This document shows, in pieces, positions 35,775 to 43,564 of a stretch of DNA of 64,000 nt. A program made the translations under genes and the position numbers. Position 1 is the first letter of the stretch. Every line of letters begins with the position of its first letter. Source of the stretch: Streptomyces sp. CB02980 (GTDB lineage Bacteria > Actinomycetota > Actinomycetes > Streptomycetales > Streptomycetaceae); assembly GCF_014451325.2 (NCBI RefSeq), contig NZ_JACSCH020000017.1, positions 1 to 64,000 of the forward strand. The letters run 5' to 3'. The notes below the pieces were generated by a model that searched no databases, was not told the origin of the DNA, and saw nothing but the letters and a program-made list of their open reading frames with translations.

Positions 35775-36140
35775 TCAGATGGCGAGCGCCTGGGCGCGGC
35801 GCTTCACCTCCGTGCCGCGGTTCTCGTTGAGCGCCTGCGCGGGCGTGCCCGGCAGGCTCTCGTCCGGAGTGAAGAGCCACTCCAGGATCTCCTCGTCGGT
35901 GAAGCCGTCGTCCCGCAGTACGGTCAGGAGCCCGACGAGCCCCTTGACGATCTTGTCGCCCTGGATGAAGGCGGCGGGGATCTGCAGGGCGTTGTTCTCT
36001 CCACGGCGCACGGCGATGAGCTGACCGTCCTTGATCAGCTGCCGCACGCGCGTCACCTCGACATCGAGCATCTCCGCGATGTCGGGCACATAGAGCCAGG
36101 CGGGGACGAGCGCATCGATCTTTACGTCAATCTCGGTCAC
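35775..36140 (-). CDS. Rv2175c family DNA-binding protein
   Basis: A 121-aa protein matching the actinobacterial Rv2175c family, whose mycobacterial member binds DNA through a winged helix and is phosphorylated by a Ser/Thr kinase. The helix-turn-helix is LYVPDIAEMLDVEVTRVRQL, followed by VRRGENNALQIPAAFI and a C-terminal helical domain (DEEILEWLFTPDESLPG). A PASTA kinase gene lies about 4 kb away; a functional link is only a hypothesis. Confidence 0.92.
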   Translation of the reverse strand: MTEIDVKIDALVPAWLYVPDIAEMLDVEVTRVRQLIKDGQLIAVRRGENNALQIPAAFIQGDKIVKGLVGLLTVLRDDGFTDEEILEWLFTPDESLPGTPAQALNENRGTEVKRRAQALAI

Positions 36141-36183
36141 AGGACAAGCCTGCCATCCCGGACTGACAGTCGGTAGTCGGGGC

Positions 36184-37419
36184 CTAGGCGACTGCCGCCT
36201 TCAGGGGGACGGAGGGGTCCGCCGCGCGCGTGGGGTCGACGGCGGTGGCCGTCTCGATGAGCTTGCGGCCCTGGGCCAGGTCGCGGGGGCGGCCGACCGC
36301 GAGCAGGGCCACCGGGACCCCGGCCCGCAGCCACAGCACGGACCAGGTCTTCTCCGCCGGGTCGCCGCGCCAGAGCAGCTCGTCCGCGTCCGCGTGGTGC
36401 CCGGCGTACTGGACGAAGCGGCCGAACTGCTCGGACCAGAAGTACGGGACGGGGTCGTACGGCCCGGAGTCCGCCCCCGTACCGGACCGGGTGATCGTCG
36501 CGGCGACCGTGCGGGGGCCCTGGAGCGCGTTGTCCCAGTGGTGGACGAGGAGGCGTCGCCCGTAGCGGGCGGAGGGGAAGGAGGCGCAGTCCCCGACGGC
36601 GTACACATCGGGCAGGCTGGTGCGCAGCCGCTCGTCGGCGGTGACGGCCCCGCTCGGGTCGAGGGCGATCCCGGAGCCGGTGAGCCATCCGGTGGCGGGG
36701 AGGGCGCCGATGCCGACGACGACGGCGTCGGCGGGCAGCTCCCGGCCGTCGGCGAGGACGACCCTCCCCGGCTCACCGGGCTCGACGGTGCGGACGCGCG
36801 CGTGGGTGAGGAGTTCGGCGCCGTTCTCGCCGTACCACTCGGCCATGGGGGCGGTGACCTCGACGGGCAGGGCTCCGGCGAGGGGGCGGTCGGCGGCCTC
36901 GACGACGGTGACGGCGCAGCCGGCCTCGCGGGCGGCGGTGGCGAACTCCGCGCCGATCCAGCCGGCTCCGACGACCACGACGCTGTGCCGGCGCTCCAGG
37001 ACGGGCCCGAGGCGGACGGCGTCGTCGAGGGTCCGCAGCAGATGGACCCCGGGGACGCCTTCGGTGCCGGGCAGGGTGATCGGCTGGGCGCCGGTGGCGA
37101 CGACCAGGATGTCGTACGCGACGGGCCCGGCCTCGGTGTCGATCTCGTGGTCGTCGGCGCGCAGCCCGGTGACGTCGAGGCCGAGGCGGAGTTCGACGCC
37201 GAGCTCCTCGAAGTCGACGTCGAAGGCGGAGCCCTCGGCCTTGCCGAGGAGGACGGCCTTGGAGAGCGGGGGCCGGTCGTAGGGCTGGTGGGGCTCGGCC
37301 CCGATGAGGGTCACCGGGCCGGTGAAACCCTGTTCGCGCAGGGCGACGGCGGTCTGGACGCCCGCCATGCCGGCGCCGACGATCACGACGTGCTGCTGTG
37401 CCTGCTTCTGCTCGCTCAC
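36184..37419 (-). CDS. Ferredoxin reductase-like NAD(P)H/FAD oxidoreductase
   Basis: A 411-aa flavoprotein with FAD motif VVIVGAGMAGVQTAVALRE, ATGAQP, NAD motif VVVVGAGWIGAEFA and VYAVGDCASFP, the layout of ferredoxin/rubredoxin reductases that serve P450s or dioxygenases. The start is GTG 37419, with TAAGGT 6 nt upstream indicating leaderless transcription. A 15-nt palindrome lies in its promoter spacer, so a dedicated repressor is likely. No partner oxygenase is next to it. Confidence 0.9.
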   Translation of the reverse strand: MSEQKQAQQHVVIVGAGMAGVQTAVALREQGFTGPVTLIGAEPHQPYDRPPLSKAVLLGKAEGSAFDVDFEELGVELRLGLDVTGLRADDHEIDTEAGPVAYDILVVATGAQPITLPGTEGVPGVHLLRTLDDAVRLGPVLERRHSVVVVGAGWIGAEFATAAREAGCAVTVVEAADRPLAGALPVEVTAPMAEWYGENGAELLTHARVRTVEPGEPGRVVLADGRELPADAVVVGIGALPATGWLTGSGIALDPSGAVTADERLRTSLPDVYAVGDCASFPSARYGRRLLVHHWDNALQGPRTVAATITRSGTGADSGPYDPVPYFWSEQFGRFVQYAGHHADADELLWRGDPAEKTWSVLWLRAGVPVALLAVGRPRDLAQGRKLIETATAVDPTRAADPSVPLKAAVA

Positions 37420-37425
37420 CCGACC

Positions 37426-37451
37426 ACCTTACGCATCTGACGGACCGTCAG
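37426..37451 (-). promoter_or_regulatory. Leaderless promoter with palindromic operator
   Basis: TAAGGT (37431-37426) ends 6 nt before the GTG of the oxidoreductase gene. CTGACGGACCGTCAG (37437-37451), a perfect 7+1+7 palindrome, lies just upstream of that -10, in the -35/-10 spacer. TGACGG/CCGTCA arms resemble TetR-family operators. No regulator gene adjoins. Confidence 0.55.
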
Positions 37452-37487
37452 GAAGGGAGGGGTCTGCGGCCCCCCGGAGGCGGAAGC

Positions 37488-37493
37488 TAGTGT
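37488..37493 (+). promoter_or_regulatory. -10 element of thiO operon
   Basis: TAGTGT lies about 14 nt before the TPP riboswitch begins, so transcription from about 37500 would include the full aptamer. Confidence 0.5.
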
Positions 37494-37506
37494 GTCGGGC
37501 GTAAAG

Positions 37507-37600
37507 CACTCGCGGGAGCCCGGACGCACCGGGCTGAGAGGGAGGCTGGGACGGCCTCCGACCGTACGAACCTGATCCGGGTCATGCCGGCGAAGGGAGG
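37507..37600 (+). promoter_or_regulatory. TPP riboswitch (THI element)
   Basis: The conserved cores CTGAGAGGGAGG (about 37534-37545) and ACCTGATCCGGGTCATGCCGG (two overlapping blocks, about 37570-37590) followed by GCGAAGGGAG are the thiamine pyrophosphate aptamer. The 3' end GGGAGGGG (37595-37602) also serves as the ribosome site of thiO 12 nt before its ATG, so ligand-dependent occlusion of translation initiation is the likely mode. Confidence 0.95.
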
Positions 37601-37612
37601 GGCTGGACGCCC

Positions 37613-38959
37613 ATGCGTTCTTCCGAAGTCCACGTGTCCGAAGTCCATGTGTCCGGGGACCGCGCGTCCGGGGCGGACGTGCCGGATGCCGCCGCATCCG
37701 CCGCGAACGTGCCGGCTGCCGCCGTGCCGGATGCGGGTCCGTCCGCCGCCGGTCTGCCCGATGCGGGTCCGTCCGACGGCCGCGGGGCCGGTGCCCGCGG
37801 CGCCGACGTCCTCGTCGTCGGGGGCGGCATCATCGGCCTTGTCACGGCCTGGGGGGCCGCGCGACGCGGCCTGCGCACCGCCGTGATCGACCCGGCCCCG
37901 GGCGGCGGCGCCGCCCACGTCGCGGCCGGGATGCTCGCCGCCGTCACCGAACTCCACTACGGCGAGGAGACCCTCCTCGGGCTCAACCTCGCCTCCGCCG
38001 CGCGCTATCCCGCGTTCGTCGCCGAGCTTCAGGAGGCCACCGGCCACGACGTCGGCTACCGCGCCTGCGGCACCCTCGCCGTCGCCCTCGACGCCGACGA
38101 CCGGGCCCACCTGCGCGAACTGCACGCCCTGCAGACCCGCTGCGGGCTCACCTCGGAGTGGCTCAGCGGCCGCGAGTGCCGCCGCCTCGAACCGATGCTG
38201 GCCCCGGGAGTGCGCGGCGGGCTCCGGGTGGACGGCGACCACCAGGTCGATCCGCGCCGGCTCGCCGCCGCGCTCCTCGTCGCCTGCGAACGGGCCGGGG
38301 TGGTCTTCCACCGCGACCTCGCGCAGAACCTGACGGTGGTACGGGACCGGGCGCGCGGTGTCGTGCTCGCCGGGGGCGGGGAACTGACGGCCGACCAGGT
38401 CGTCCTCGCCGCGGGCAGCCTGAGCGGCCGCCTCGCGGGCGTGCCGGACGAGGTGCTTCCGCCGGTGCGCCCGGTGAAGGGCCAGGTGCTGCGGCTGCGC
38501 GTACCGGCCCCGTACGCCCCCTTCCTCTCCCGGACGGTCCGGGCCGTGGTCCGCGGCAGCCACGTCTACCTGGTGCCCCGCGAGAACGGCGAACTCGTCG
38601 TCGGCGCCACCAGCGAGGAACTCGGCTGGGACACCACGGTGACGGCGGGCGGGGTGTACGAGCTGCTGCGCGACGCCCACGAACTCGTCCCCGGGCTCAC
38701 CGAGCTACCGCTGACCGAGACCCTGGCGGGCCTGCGCCCCGCGTCGCCCGACAACGCGCCGCTGCTCGGCCCCACCGCCCTGCCCGGCCTGCACCTGGCC
38801 ACCGGCCACTACCGCAACGGGGTCCTGCTCACCCCCGTCACCGGCGACGTCATGGCCGAGGTGCTCACCACGGGGGTCCTCCCCGACGAGGCCCGCCCCT
38901 TCACCCCCCGCCGTTTCTCCCCCGCGCCCGCGTCCGTACGTCAGGAGCAGCCCGCATGA
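37613..38959 (+). CDS. thiO: Glycine oxidase ThiO
   Basis: An FAD enzyme that oxidises glycine to iminoglycine for thiazole synthesis. The core starts at about residue 64 with ADVLVVGGGIIGLVTAWGAA, has AAHVAAGMLAAVTE, DHQVDPRRLAAAL, and a C-terminal TGHYRNGVLLTP motif. The first about 60 residues are an unusual low-complexity extension with short repeats (SEVHVSEVHVSG, PDAGPS twice). It begins 12 bp beyond the TPP riboswitch, and its TGA overlaps the thiS ATG. Confidence 0.94.
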   Translation: MRSSEVHVSEVHVSGDRASGADVPDAAASAANVPAAAVPDAGPSAAGLPDAGPSDGRGAGARGADVLVVGGGIIGLVTAWGAARRGLRTAVIDPAPGGGAAHVAAGMLAAVTELHYGEETLLGLNLASAARYPAFVAELQEATGHDVGYRACGTLAVALDADDRAHLRELHALQTRCGLTSEWLSGRECRRLEPMLAPGVRGGLRVDGDHQVDPRRLAAALLVACERAGVVFHRDLAQNLTVVRDRARGVVLAGGGELTADQVVLAAGSLSGRLAGVPDEVLPPVRPVKGQVLRLRVPAPYAPFLSRTVRAVVRGSHVYLVPRENGELVVGATSEELGWDTTVTAGGVYELLRDAHELVPGLTELPLTETLAGLRPASPDNAPLLGPTALPGLHLATGHYRNGVLLTPVTGDVMAEVLTTGVLPDEARPFTPRRFSPAPASVRQEQPA

Positions 38960-39156
38960 ACGTGTCCGTGAACGGAGAGGCCCGCGTGCTCTCCGGCCCC
39001 GTCTCCCTCGACGCCCTCGTGGCGACCCTGACCAAGGCCCGCTCCGGGGTCGCCGCCGCCCTCAACGAGACGGTCGTACCGCGCGGCGAATGGGAGACGA
39101 CACTCCTCGGCGAAGGCGACCGGGTGGAAGTCCTCACCGCGGTCCAGGGAGGCTGA
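38956..39156 (+). CDS. thiS: Sulfur carrier protein ThiS
   Basis: A 66-aa ubiquitin-like carrier that delivers thiocarboxylate sulfur to ThiG. It starts MNVSVNGEARVLSG, contains VAAALNETVVPRGEW, and ends in the required Gly-Gly (AVQGG). The ATG overlaps the thiO stop (ATGA, 38956-38959), so translation is coupled and falls under the riboswitch. Confidence 0.96.
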   Translation: MNVSVNGEARVLSGPVSLDALVATLTKARSGVAAALNETVVPRGEWETTLLGEGDRVEVLTAVQGG

Positions 39157-39161
39157 GCGCG

Positions 39162-39956
39162 ATGTCCGACGACGTGTTCACCCTCGGCGGTACGGAGTTC
39201 TCCTCGCGGCTCATCATGGGCACCGGCGGGGCGCCCAGCCTCGACGTCCTGGAGCGCTCGCTGGTCGCCAGCGGTACGGAGCTGACGACGGTCGCGATGC
39301 GGCGCCTGGACCCGACCGTCCAGGGCTCGGTCCTCTCCGTCCTGGAACGGCTCGGCATCCGGGTCCTGCCGAACACGGCGGGCTGCTTCACCGCGGGCGA
39401 GGCGGTCCTGACCGCCCGCCTGGCCCGCGAGGCGCTCGGCACCGACTGGATCAAGCTGGAGGTCGTCGCGGACGAGCGGACGCTGCTGCCGGACGGGGAG
39501 GAACTCCTCGTGGCGGCCGAGACGCTGGTCGACGACGGCTTCACCGTCCTCCCCTACACCAACGACGACCCGGTCCTCGCACGGAAGCTGGAGGACGTGG
39601 GCTGCGCGGCGATCATGCCGCTCGGCTCCCCGATCGGCTCGGGCCTCGGCATCCGCAACCCGCACAACTTCCAGCTGATCGCGGAACGGGCCGGGGTGCC
39701 GGTGATCCTCGACGCGGGGGCCGGCACGGCGTCGGACGCGGCGCTCGCGATGGAGCTGGGGTGCGCGGCGGTGATGCTGGCGTCGGCGGTGACCCGCGCC
39801 CAGGAACCGGTCCTGATGGCTTCGGCGATGCGGCACGCGGTGGAGGCGGGGCGGCTGGCGTACCGGGCGGGGCGGATCCCGCGCCGCCACTTCGCGGAGG
39901 CGTCGTCCCCCGTGGAGGGCCGCCCCGCCCTGGACCCGGAACGCCCGGCCTTCTGA
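39162..39956 (+). CDS. thiG: Thiazole synthase ThiG
   Basis: Condenses deoxyxylulose phosphate, iminoglycine and ThiS thiocarboxylate into the thiazole ring. The 264-aa TIM barrel has IMGTGGAPSL, Schiff-base lysine K98 in WIKLEVVADE, MPLGSPIGSGLGIRNP and DAGAGTASDAA. The ATG lies 5 bp past the thiS stop; the frame extends upstream but only within thiS. It completes the riboswitch-controlled operon. Confidence 0.97.
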   Translation: MSDDVFTLGGTEFSSRLIMGTGGAPSLDVLERSLVASGTELTTVAMRRLDPTVQGSVLSVLERLGIRVLPNTAGCFTAGEAVLTARLAREALGTDWIKLEVVADERTLLPDGEELLVAAETLVDDGFTVLPYTNDDPVLARKLEDVGCAAIMPLGSPIGSGLGIRNPHNFQLIAERAGVPVILDAGAGTASDAALAMELGCAAVMLASAVTRAQEPVLMASAMRHAVEAGRLAYRAGRIPRRHFAEASSPVEGRPALDPERPAF

Positions 39957-40038
39957 CCACCCGCCCCTCGCCGTGCGGGGCTCGTCACAGGTGGGTCGCA
40001 GTCGGGGGCGCACGGCCGAGCCCCCGGCCACCCCCTCG

Positions 40039-40044
40039 TAGACT
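40039..40044 (+). promoter_or_regulatory. -10 element for leaderless kinase mRNA
   Basis: TAGACT ends 7 nt before the GTG at 40052, with no ribosome site in CGACGCC. This supports a start at 40052 rather than at the upstream in-frame codons. Confidence 0.55.
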
Positions 40045-40051
40045 CGACGCC

Positions 40052-41974
40052 GTGGACACGACCCTTCAGGACCCCCTCGTCGGGCGGCTGCTCGACGGCC
40101 GCTACCGCGTCGACGCGCGCATCGCCGTCGGCGGGATGGCCACCGTCTACCGGGCCGTGGACACCCGCCTCGACCGCGTCCTCGCGCTCAAGGTGATGCA
40201 CCCCGCCCTCGCCGCCGACGCCGCGTTCGTCGAGCGCTTCATCCGCGAGGCGAAGTCCGTCGCCCGTCTCTCGCACCCCAACGTCGTCGGCGTCTTCGAC
40301 CAGGGCGCCGAGGGCGCGTACGTCTACCTGGCGATGGAGTACGTCGCCGGCTGCACCCTCCGTGACGTCCTGCGCGAGCGCGGCGCCCTCGCGCCCCGGG
40401 CCGCCCTGGACATCCTGGAGCCGGTGCTCGCCGCGCTCGGCGCCGCGCACCGGGCCGGGTTCGTGCACCGGGACATGAAGCCGGAGAACGTCCTGATAGG
40501 GGACGACGGCCGGGTCAAGGTCGCCGACTTCGGTCTCGTACGGGCCGTGGGCTCGGCGACCGCCACCACCGGCTCGGTCCTCGGGACCGTCTCGTACCTG
40601 GCGCCGGAGCAGATCGAGCACGGCACCGCCGACACCCGCGCCGACGTGTACGCCTGCGGTGTCGTCCTCTACGAGATGCTGACGGGCGGCAAGCCGCACT
40701 CCGGCGACACCCCCGCACAGGTGCTCTACCAGCACCTCAGCACGGACGTGCCCGCCCCCTCCGCGGCCGTTCCCGGGCTCGCAGTGGAACTGGACGAGCT
40801 GGTCGCGGCGGCCACCGCCCGTAACCCCGAGGTCCGCCCGTACGACGCCGTCGCCCTGCTCGCCCTGCTGCGGGAGGCCCGCGCCGCGCTCCGCGAGGAG
40901 CAGTTGGACGCCGTGCCGCCGCAGGCCCGGTCCGGGGCCCGGGACACCACGGACGACCGGACCAGCGTGATCCCCCGGGCGGTACCGGTCGCGGCCGAGA
41001 CCGGGGCCGGGACCGACGCGCACGAAGTGCTGCACACGAACCGGCTGCCGGCCCCCGAGCCGCCCGCGCACGGCCGGCGTCGCCGGCCCCCGCGCGGCCC
41101 TCTGCTCCTCGTCCTGGGCGTACTGCTCGCCCTCGGCCTGGGCACCGGTGTCTGGTACATCAATTCGGGCCAGTTCACCCGCGTCCCCGCCGTGCTCGGC
41201 CAGACGGAGACCGAAGCGGCCAGGCGGATCACCGATGCCGGCCTTGAGGTCGGCACGACGAAGCGCGCGTTCAGCGACGTGTACGAGCGCGGCACCGTCA
41301 TGGCCGTCGACCCGGCTCCCGGCGAGCGCCTCCGGGACAACGGCACGGTCACGCTGACCCTCTCCCGCGGTCCCGAGATCGTGAAGGTGCCCAACCTCAA
41401 GAACAAGCCCCTCGCCGAGGCCAGGCGCGTCCTCGCGGAGGAGGGCCTGGTCGCCGGGGTGATCACCCAGAAGTTCAGCGACACCGTCGCCCAGGGGGCC
41501 GTGATCGGCTCCGACCCCGAGCCCGGAACCGAGCGGGCCCCCGACTCCGCCGTCGCCCTGGTGGTCAGCAAGGGCTCCCCGATCGACGTCCCCGACGTCA
41601 CCGGCGAGACCGTCGACGACGCCACGGCCCTGCTCCAGGGCGCGGGGCTCAAGGTGGTCCTCGCCCCGGAGCGGATCAACTCCCCCGAGGTCGCCGGATC
41701 CGTCGCCGCCCAGTCCCTCGCCGAGGGCAGCCGGGCCGCCGAGGGCGACACGGTCACCCTCACCGTCTCCAAGGGCCCCCGGCTCGTCGAGGTCCCGGAC
41801 GTCGTCGGCGAGACGGTCGACGACGCCCGTACGGCCCTGGAGGACGAGGGCTTCGAGGTGGAGGTCAAGAAGTCCTTCCCCTACCTGGGCAGCGAGGTCA
41901 CGGGCCAGTCCGTGGAGGGCGGTTCCACCGCGCCCGAGGGCTCCACCGTCACGATCACGATCAAGGGACTGTAG
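40052..41974 (+). CDS. PASTA-domain Ser/Thr protein kinase
   Basis: A 640-aa PknB-type receptor kinase. The N-terminal Hanks kinase domain has GGMATVYRA, ATP lysine K47, catalytic HRDMKPEN (D141), VADFGLVR and TVSYLAPEQ. A membrane helix at about 349-370 (LLLVLGVLLALGLGTGVWYI) leads to four extracytoplasmic PASTA repeats (starting VPAVLGQ, VPNLKNK, VPDVTGE, VPDVVGE), which sense muropeptides or lipid II in this family. The start is GTG 40052, placed by the -10 element. Endonuclease IV follows by 6 bp. Confidence 0.95.
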   Translation: MDTTLQDPLVGRLLDGRYRVDARIAVGGMATVYRAVDTRLDRVLALKVMHPALAADAAFVERFIREAKSVARLSHPNVVGVFDQGAEGAYVYLAMEYVAGCTLRDVLRERGALAPRAALDILEPVLAALGAAHRAGFVHRDMKPENVLIGDDGRVKVADFGLVRAVGSATATTGSVLGTVSYLAPEQIEHGTADTRADVYACGVVLYEMLTGGKPHSGDTPAQVLYQHLSTDVPAPSAAVPGLAVELDELVAAATARNPEVRPYDAVALLALLREARAALREEQLDAVPPQARSGARDTTDDRTSVIPRAVPVAAETGAGTDAHEVLHTNRLPAPEPPAHGRRRRPPRGPLLLVLGVLLALGLGTGVWYINSGQFTRVPAVLGQTETEAARRITDAGLEVGTTKRAFSDVYERGTVMAVDPAPGERLRDNGTVTLTLSRGPEIVKVPNLKNKPLAEARRVLAEEGLVAGVITQKFSDTVAQGAVIGSDPEPGTERAPDSAVALVVSKGSPIDVPDVTGETVDDATALLQGAGLKVVLAPERINSPEVAGSVAAQSLAEGSRAAEGDTVTLTVSKGPRLVEVPDVVGETVDDARTALEDEGFEVEVKKSFPYLGSEVTGQSVEGGSTAPEGSTVTITIKGL

Positions 41975-41980
41975 AAACTG

Positions 41981-42832
41981 ATGCGCAACCCCGTCGGCGG
42001 CCATGTCCCGGTGGCCGGTGGCCTCGCGAAGGTCGGCCTGGGCTACGCCCGTGAGCTCGGCGCCGAGACCGTGCAGGTCTTCGTCGCCAACCCGCGCGGC
42101 TGGGCCACCCCGCCCGGGAACCCCGCCGAGGACGAACGGTTCCGCGCCGAGTGCGCCGCCGAGTCGATCTCGGCCTGGGTCCACGCCCCGTACCTGATCA
42201 ACTTCGGTTCCCACACCGAGGCCACCGCGGAGAAGTCGGTGGAGTCGATGCGGCACTCGCTGCGGCGGGGCCGGGAGATCGGCGCGAAGGGCGTGGTGGT
42301 GCACACCGGCTCGGCGACCGGCGGCCGCCCGCGCGCGGTGGCGCTCGCGCAGGTCCGGGAGCTGCTGCTGCCGCTGCTCGACGAGCTGACGCACGACGAC
42401 GACCCGGATCTGCTCCTGGAGTCGACGGCCGGCCAGGGCTTCTCGCTCTGCTCGCGGGCGGAGGACTTCGGGCCGTACTTCGAGGCGCTCGACCGGCACC
42501 CGAAGCTGGGGATCTGCCTGGACACCTGCCACATCTTCGCCGCGGGCCACGACCTGACCGGTCCGCACGGCGCGGCGCAGACGCTCGACCAGCTGGTGGA
42601 GACGGTGGGCGAGGGACGGCTGAAGCTGATCCACGCCAATGACTCCCAGGACGTCGTCGGCGCCCGCAAGGACCGGCACGCGAACATCGGCGTGGGCCAC
42701 ATCGGCGAGGACGCGTTCCGCAACCTGCTCCGTCACCCGGCGACCGAGGGCGTGCCCCTGATCATCGAGACGCCCGGCGGCACGGCGGGACACCTCGCGG
42801 ACGTGGAGCTGCTCAAGAAGCTGAGGGACTGA
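41981..42832 (+). CDS. nfo: Endonuclease IV (deoxyribonuclease IV)
   Basis: Cleaves DNA 5' to abasic sites in base excision repair. The 283-aa AP-endonuclease-2 TIM barrel carries zinc-site motifs WVHAPYLINFGS, VVHTGSATG, LLLESTAGQG, GICLDTCHIFAAGHDL, IHANDSQDVVGARKDRHANIGVG (in blocks) and IIETPGG. It follows the kinase gene by 6 bp and is likely co-transcribed with it, an unusual pairing. Confidence 0.95.
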   Translation: MRNPVGGHVPVAGGLAKVGLGYARELGAETVQVFVANPRGWATPPGNPAEDERFRAECAAESISAWVHAPYLINFGSHTEATAEKSVESMRHSLRRGREIGAKGVVVHTGSATGGRPRAVALAQVRELLLPLLDELTHDDDPDLLLESTAGQGFSLCSRAEDFGPYFEALDRHPKLGICLDTCHIFAAGHDLTGPHGAAQTLDQLVETVGEGRLKLIHANDSQDVVGARKDRHANIGVGHIGEDAFRNLLRHPATEGVPLIIETPGGTAGHLADVELLKKLRD

Positions 42833-42843
42833 CACGGTTTCCC

Positions 42844-42871
42844 GTTGAGGAATACCCCAGGGGGGTATACG
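42844..42871 (+). promoter_or_regulatory. CsoR-type copper operator within promoter
   Basis: TTGAGG (42844-42849), 16-bp spacer and TATACG (42866-42871) form a promoter. The spacer and -10 hold ATACCCCAGGGGGGTAT (42852-42868), a TACCCC-GGGGTA palindrome of the kind bound by the copper-sensing repressor CsoR. Binding would block RNA polymerase until Cu(I) releases the repressor. Confidence 0.8.
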
Positions 42872-42892
42872 GTTCCTGTAACGGCAGGAACC
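42871..42892 (+). repeat. Perfect inverted repeat next to the copper operator
   Basis: GGTTCCTG (42871-42878) and CAGGAACC (42885-42892) flank a 6-nt spacer in the region of the expected transcription start, 24 bp before the DUF4396 gene ATG. It could be a second operator or a leader hairpin. Confidence 0.6.
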
Positions 42893-42915
42893 GCTACCCG
42901 ACCCTGGGGGCACCC

Positions 42916-43530
42916 ATGCAGCACGACGCGCACGCCCATCACGACCACAGCGCTCACAGCACCCACGCCGACCACGAGAGCCACGACGGCCACGACGGCC
43001 ACGACGGCCACAAGGGACACGAGGGTCACGAAGGCCGGCAGGAGCAGCACGGCGGGCACCACGAGGGCCACGGCGCCCACCACGCCCCCGGCAAGGCCTC
43101 CTGGTCGATGGCGGCCAGGGCGACGCTGCACTGCCTCACCGGCTGCGCCATCGGCGAGGTCCTCGGCATGATCATCGGCACCGCGCTCGGCTGGGGCAAC
43201 ATGGAGACGATGATCCTCGCGATCATCCTGGCCTTCTTCTTCGGCTACGCGCTGACCCTGCGCGGAATCCTCGCCGCCGGCGTCGATTTCAAGACAGCCT
43301 TCAAGGTCGCGCTCGCCGCCGACACCCTGTCCATCGCGGTCATGGAGATCATCGACAACGGCGTCATCGCCCTCTGGCCCGGCGCCATGGACGCCCATCT
43401 GTCCGACCCGATCTTCTGGATCGTGCTCGCCATCGCGCTCGCCGCCGCCTTCGTGATCACCACTCCGGTCAACAAGTGGCTGATCGGCCGCGGCAAGGGG
43501 CACGCGGTGGTCCACCAGTACCACCACTGA
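42916..43530 (+). CDS. DUF4396 membrane protein with His-rich N-terminus
   Basis: A 204-aa protein. Residues 1-56 contain 20 histidines in HDGHDG/HEGHEG repeats, a metal-buffering tail. From residue 68, about four membrane helices follow (about 70-92, 97-120, 133-155, 166-186), with C73 and C77 in LHCLTGCAIGE, several membrane Met residues and a C-terminal HQYHH. The membrane part matches DUF4396. Because the CsoR-type operator overlaps its promoter, a copper role (transport, sequestration or delivery) is inferred. No CopA/CopZ gene is adjacent. Confidence 0.85.
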   Translation: MQHDAHAHHDHSAHSTHADHESHDGHDGHDGHKGHEGHEGRQEQHGGHHEGHGAHHAPGKASWSMAARATLHCLTGCAIGEVLGMIIGTALGWGNMETMILAIILAFFFGYALTLRGILAAGVDFKTAFKVALAADTLSIAVMEIIDNGVIALWPGAMDAHLSDPIFWIVLAIALAAAFVITTPVNKWLIGRGKGHAVVHQYHH

Positions 43531-43564
43531 CCTGCGACACCACGCCGAAGAACGGTCCGGAGCG

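Noticed and set aside
39554..42913. An 1119-codon minus-strand open frame
   Set aside because: It is antisense to thiG, the kinase and nfo, with no family motifs; a shadow of third-position GC bias.
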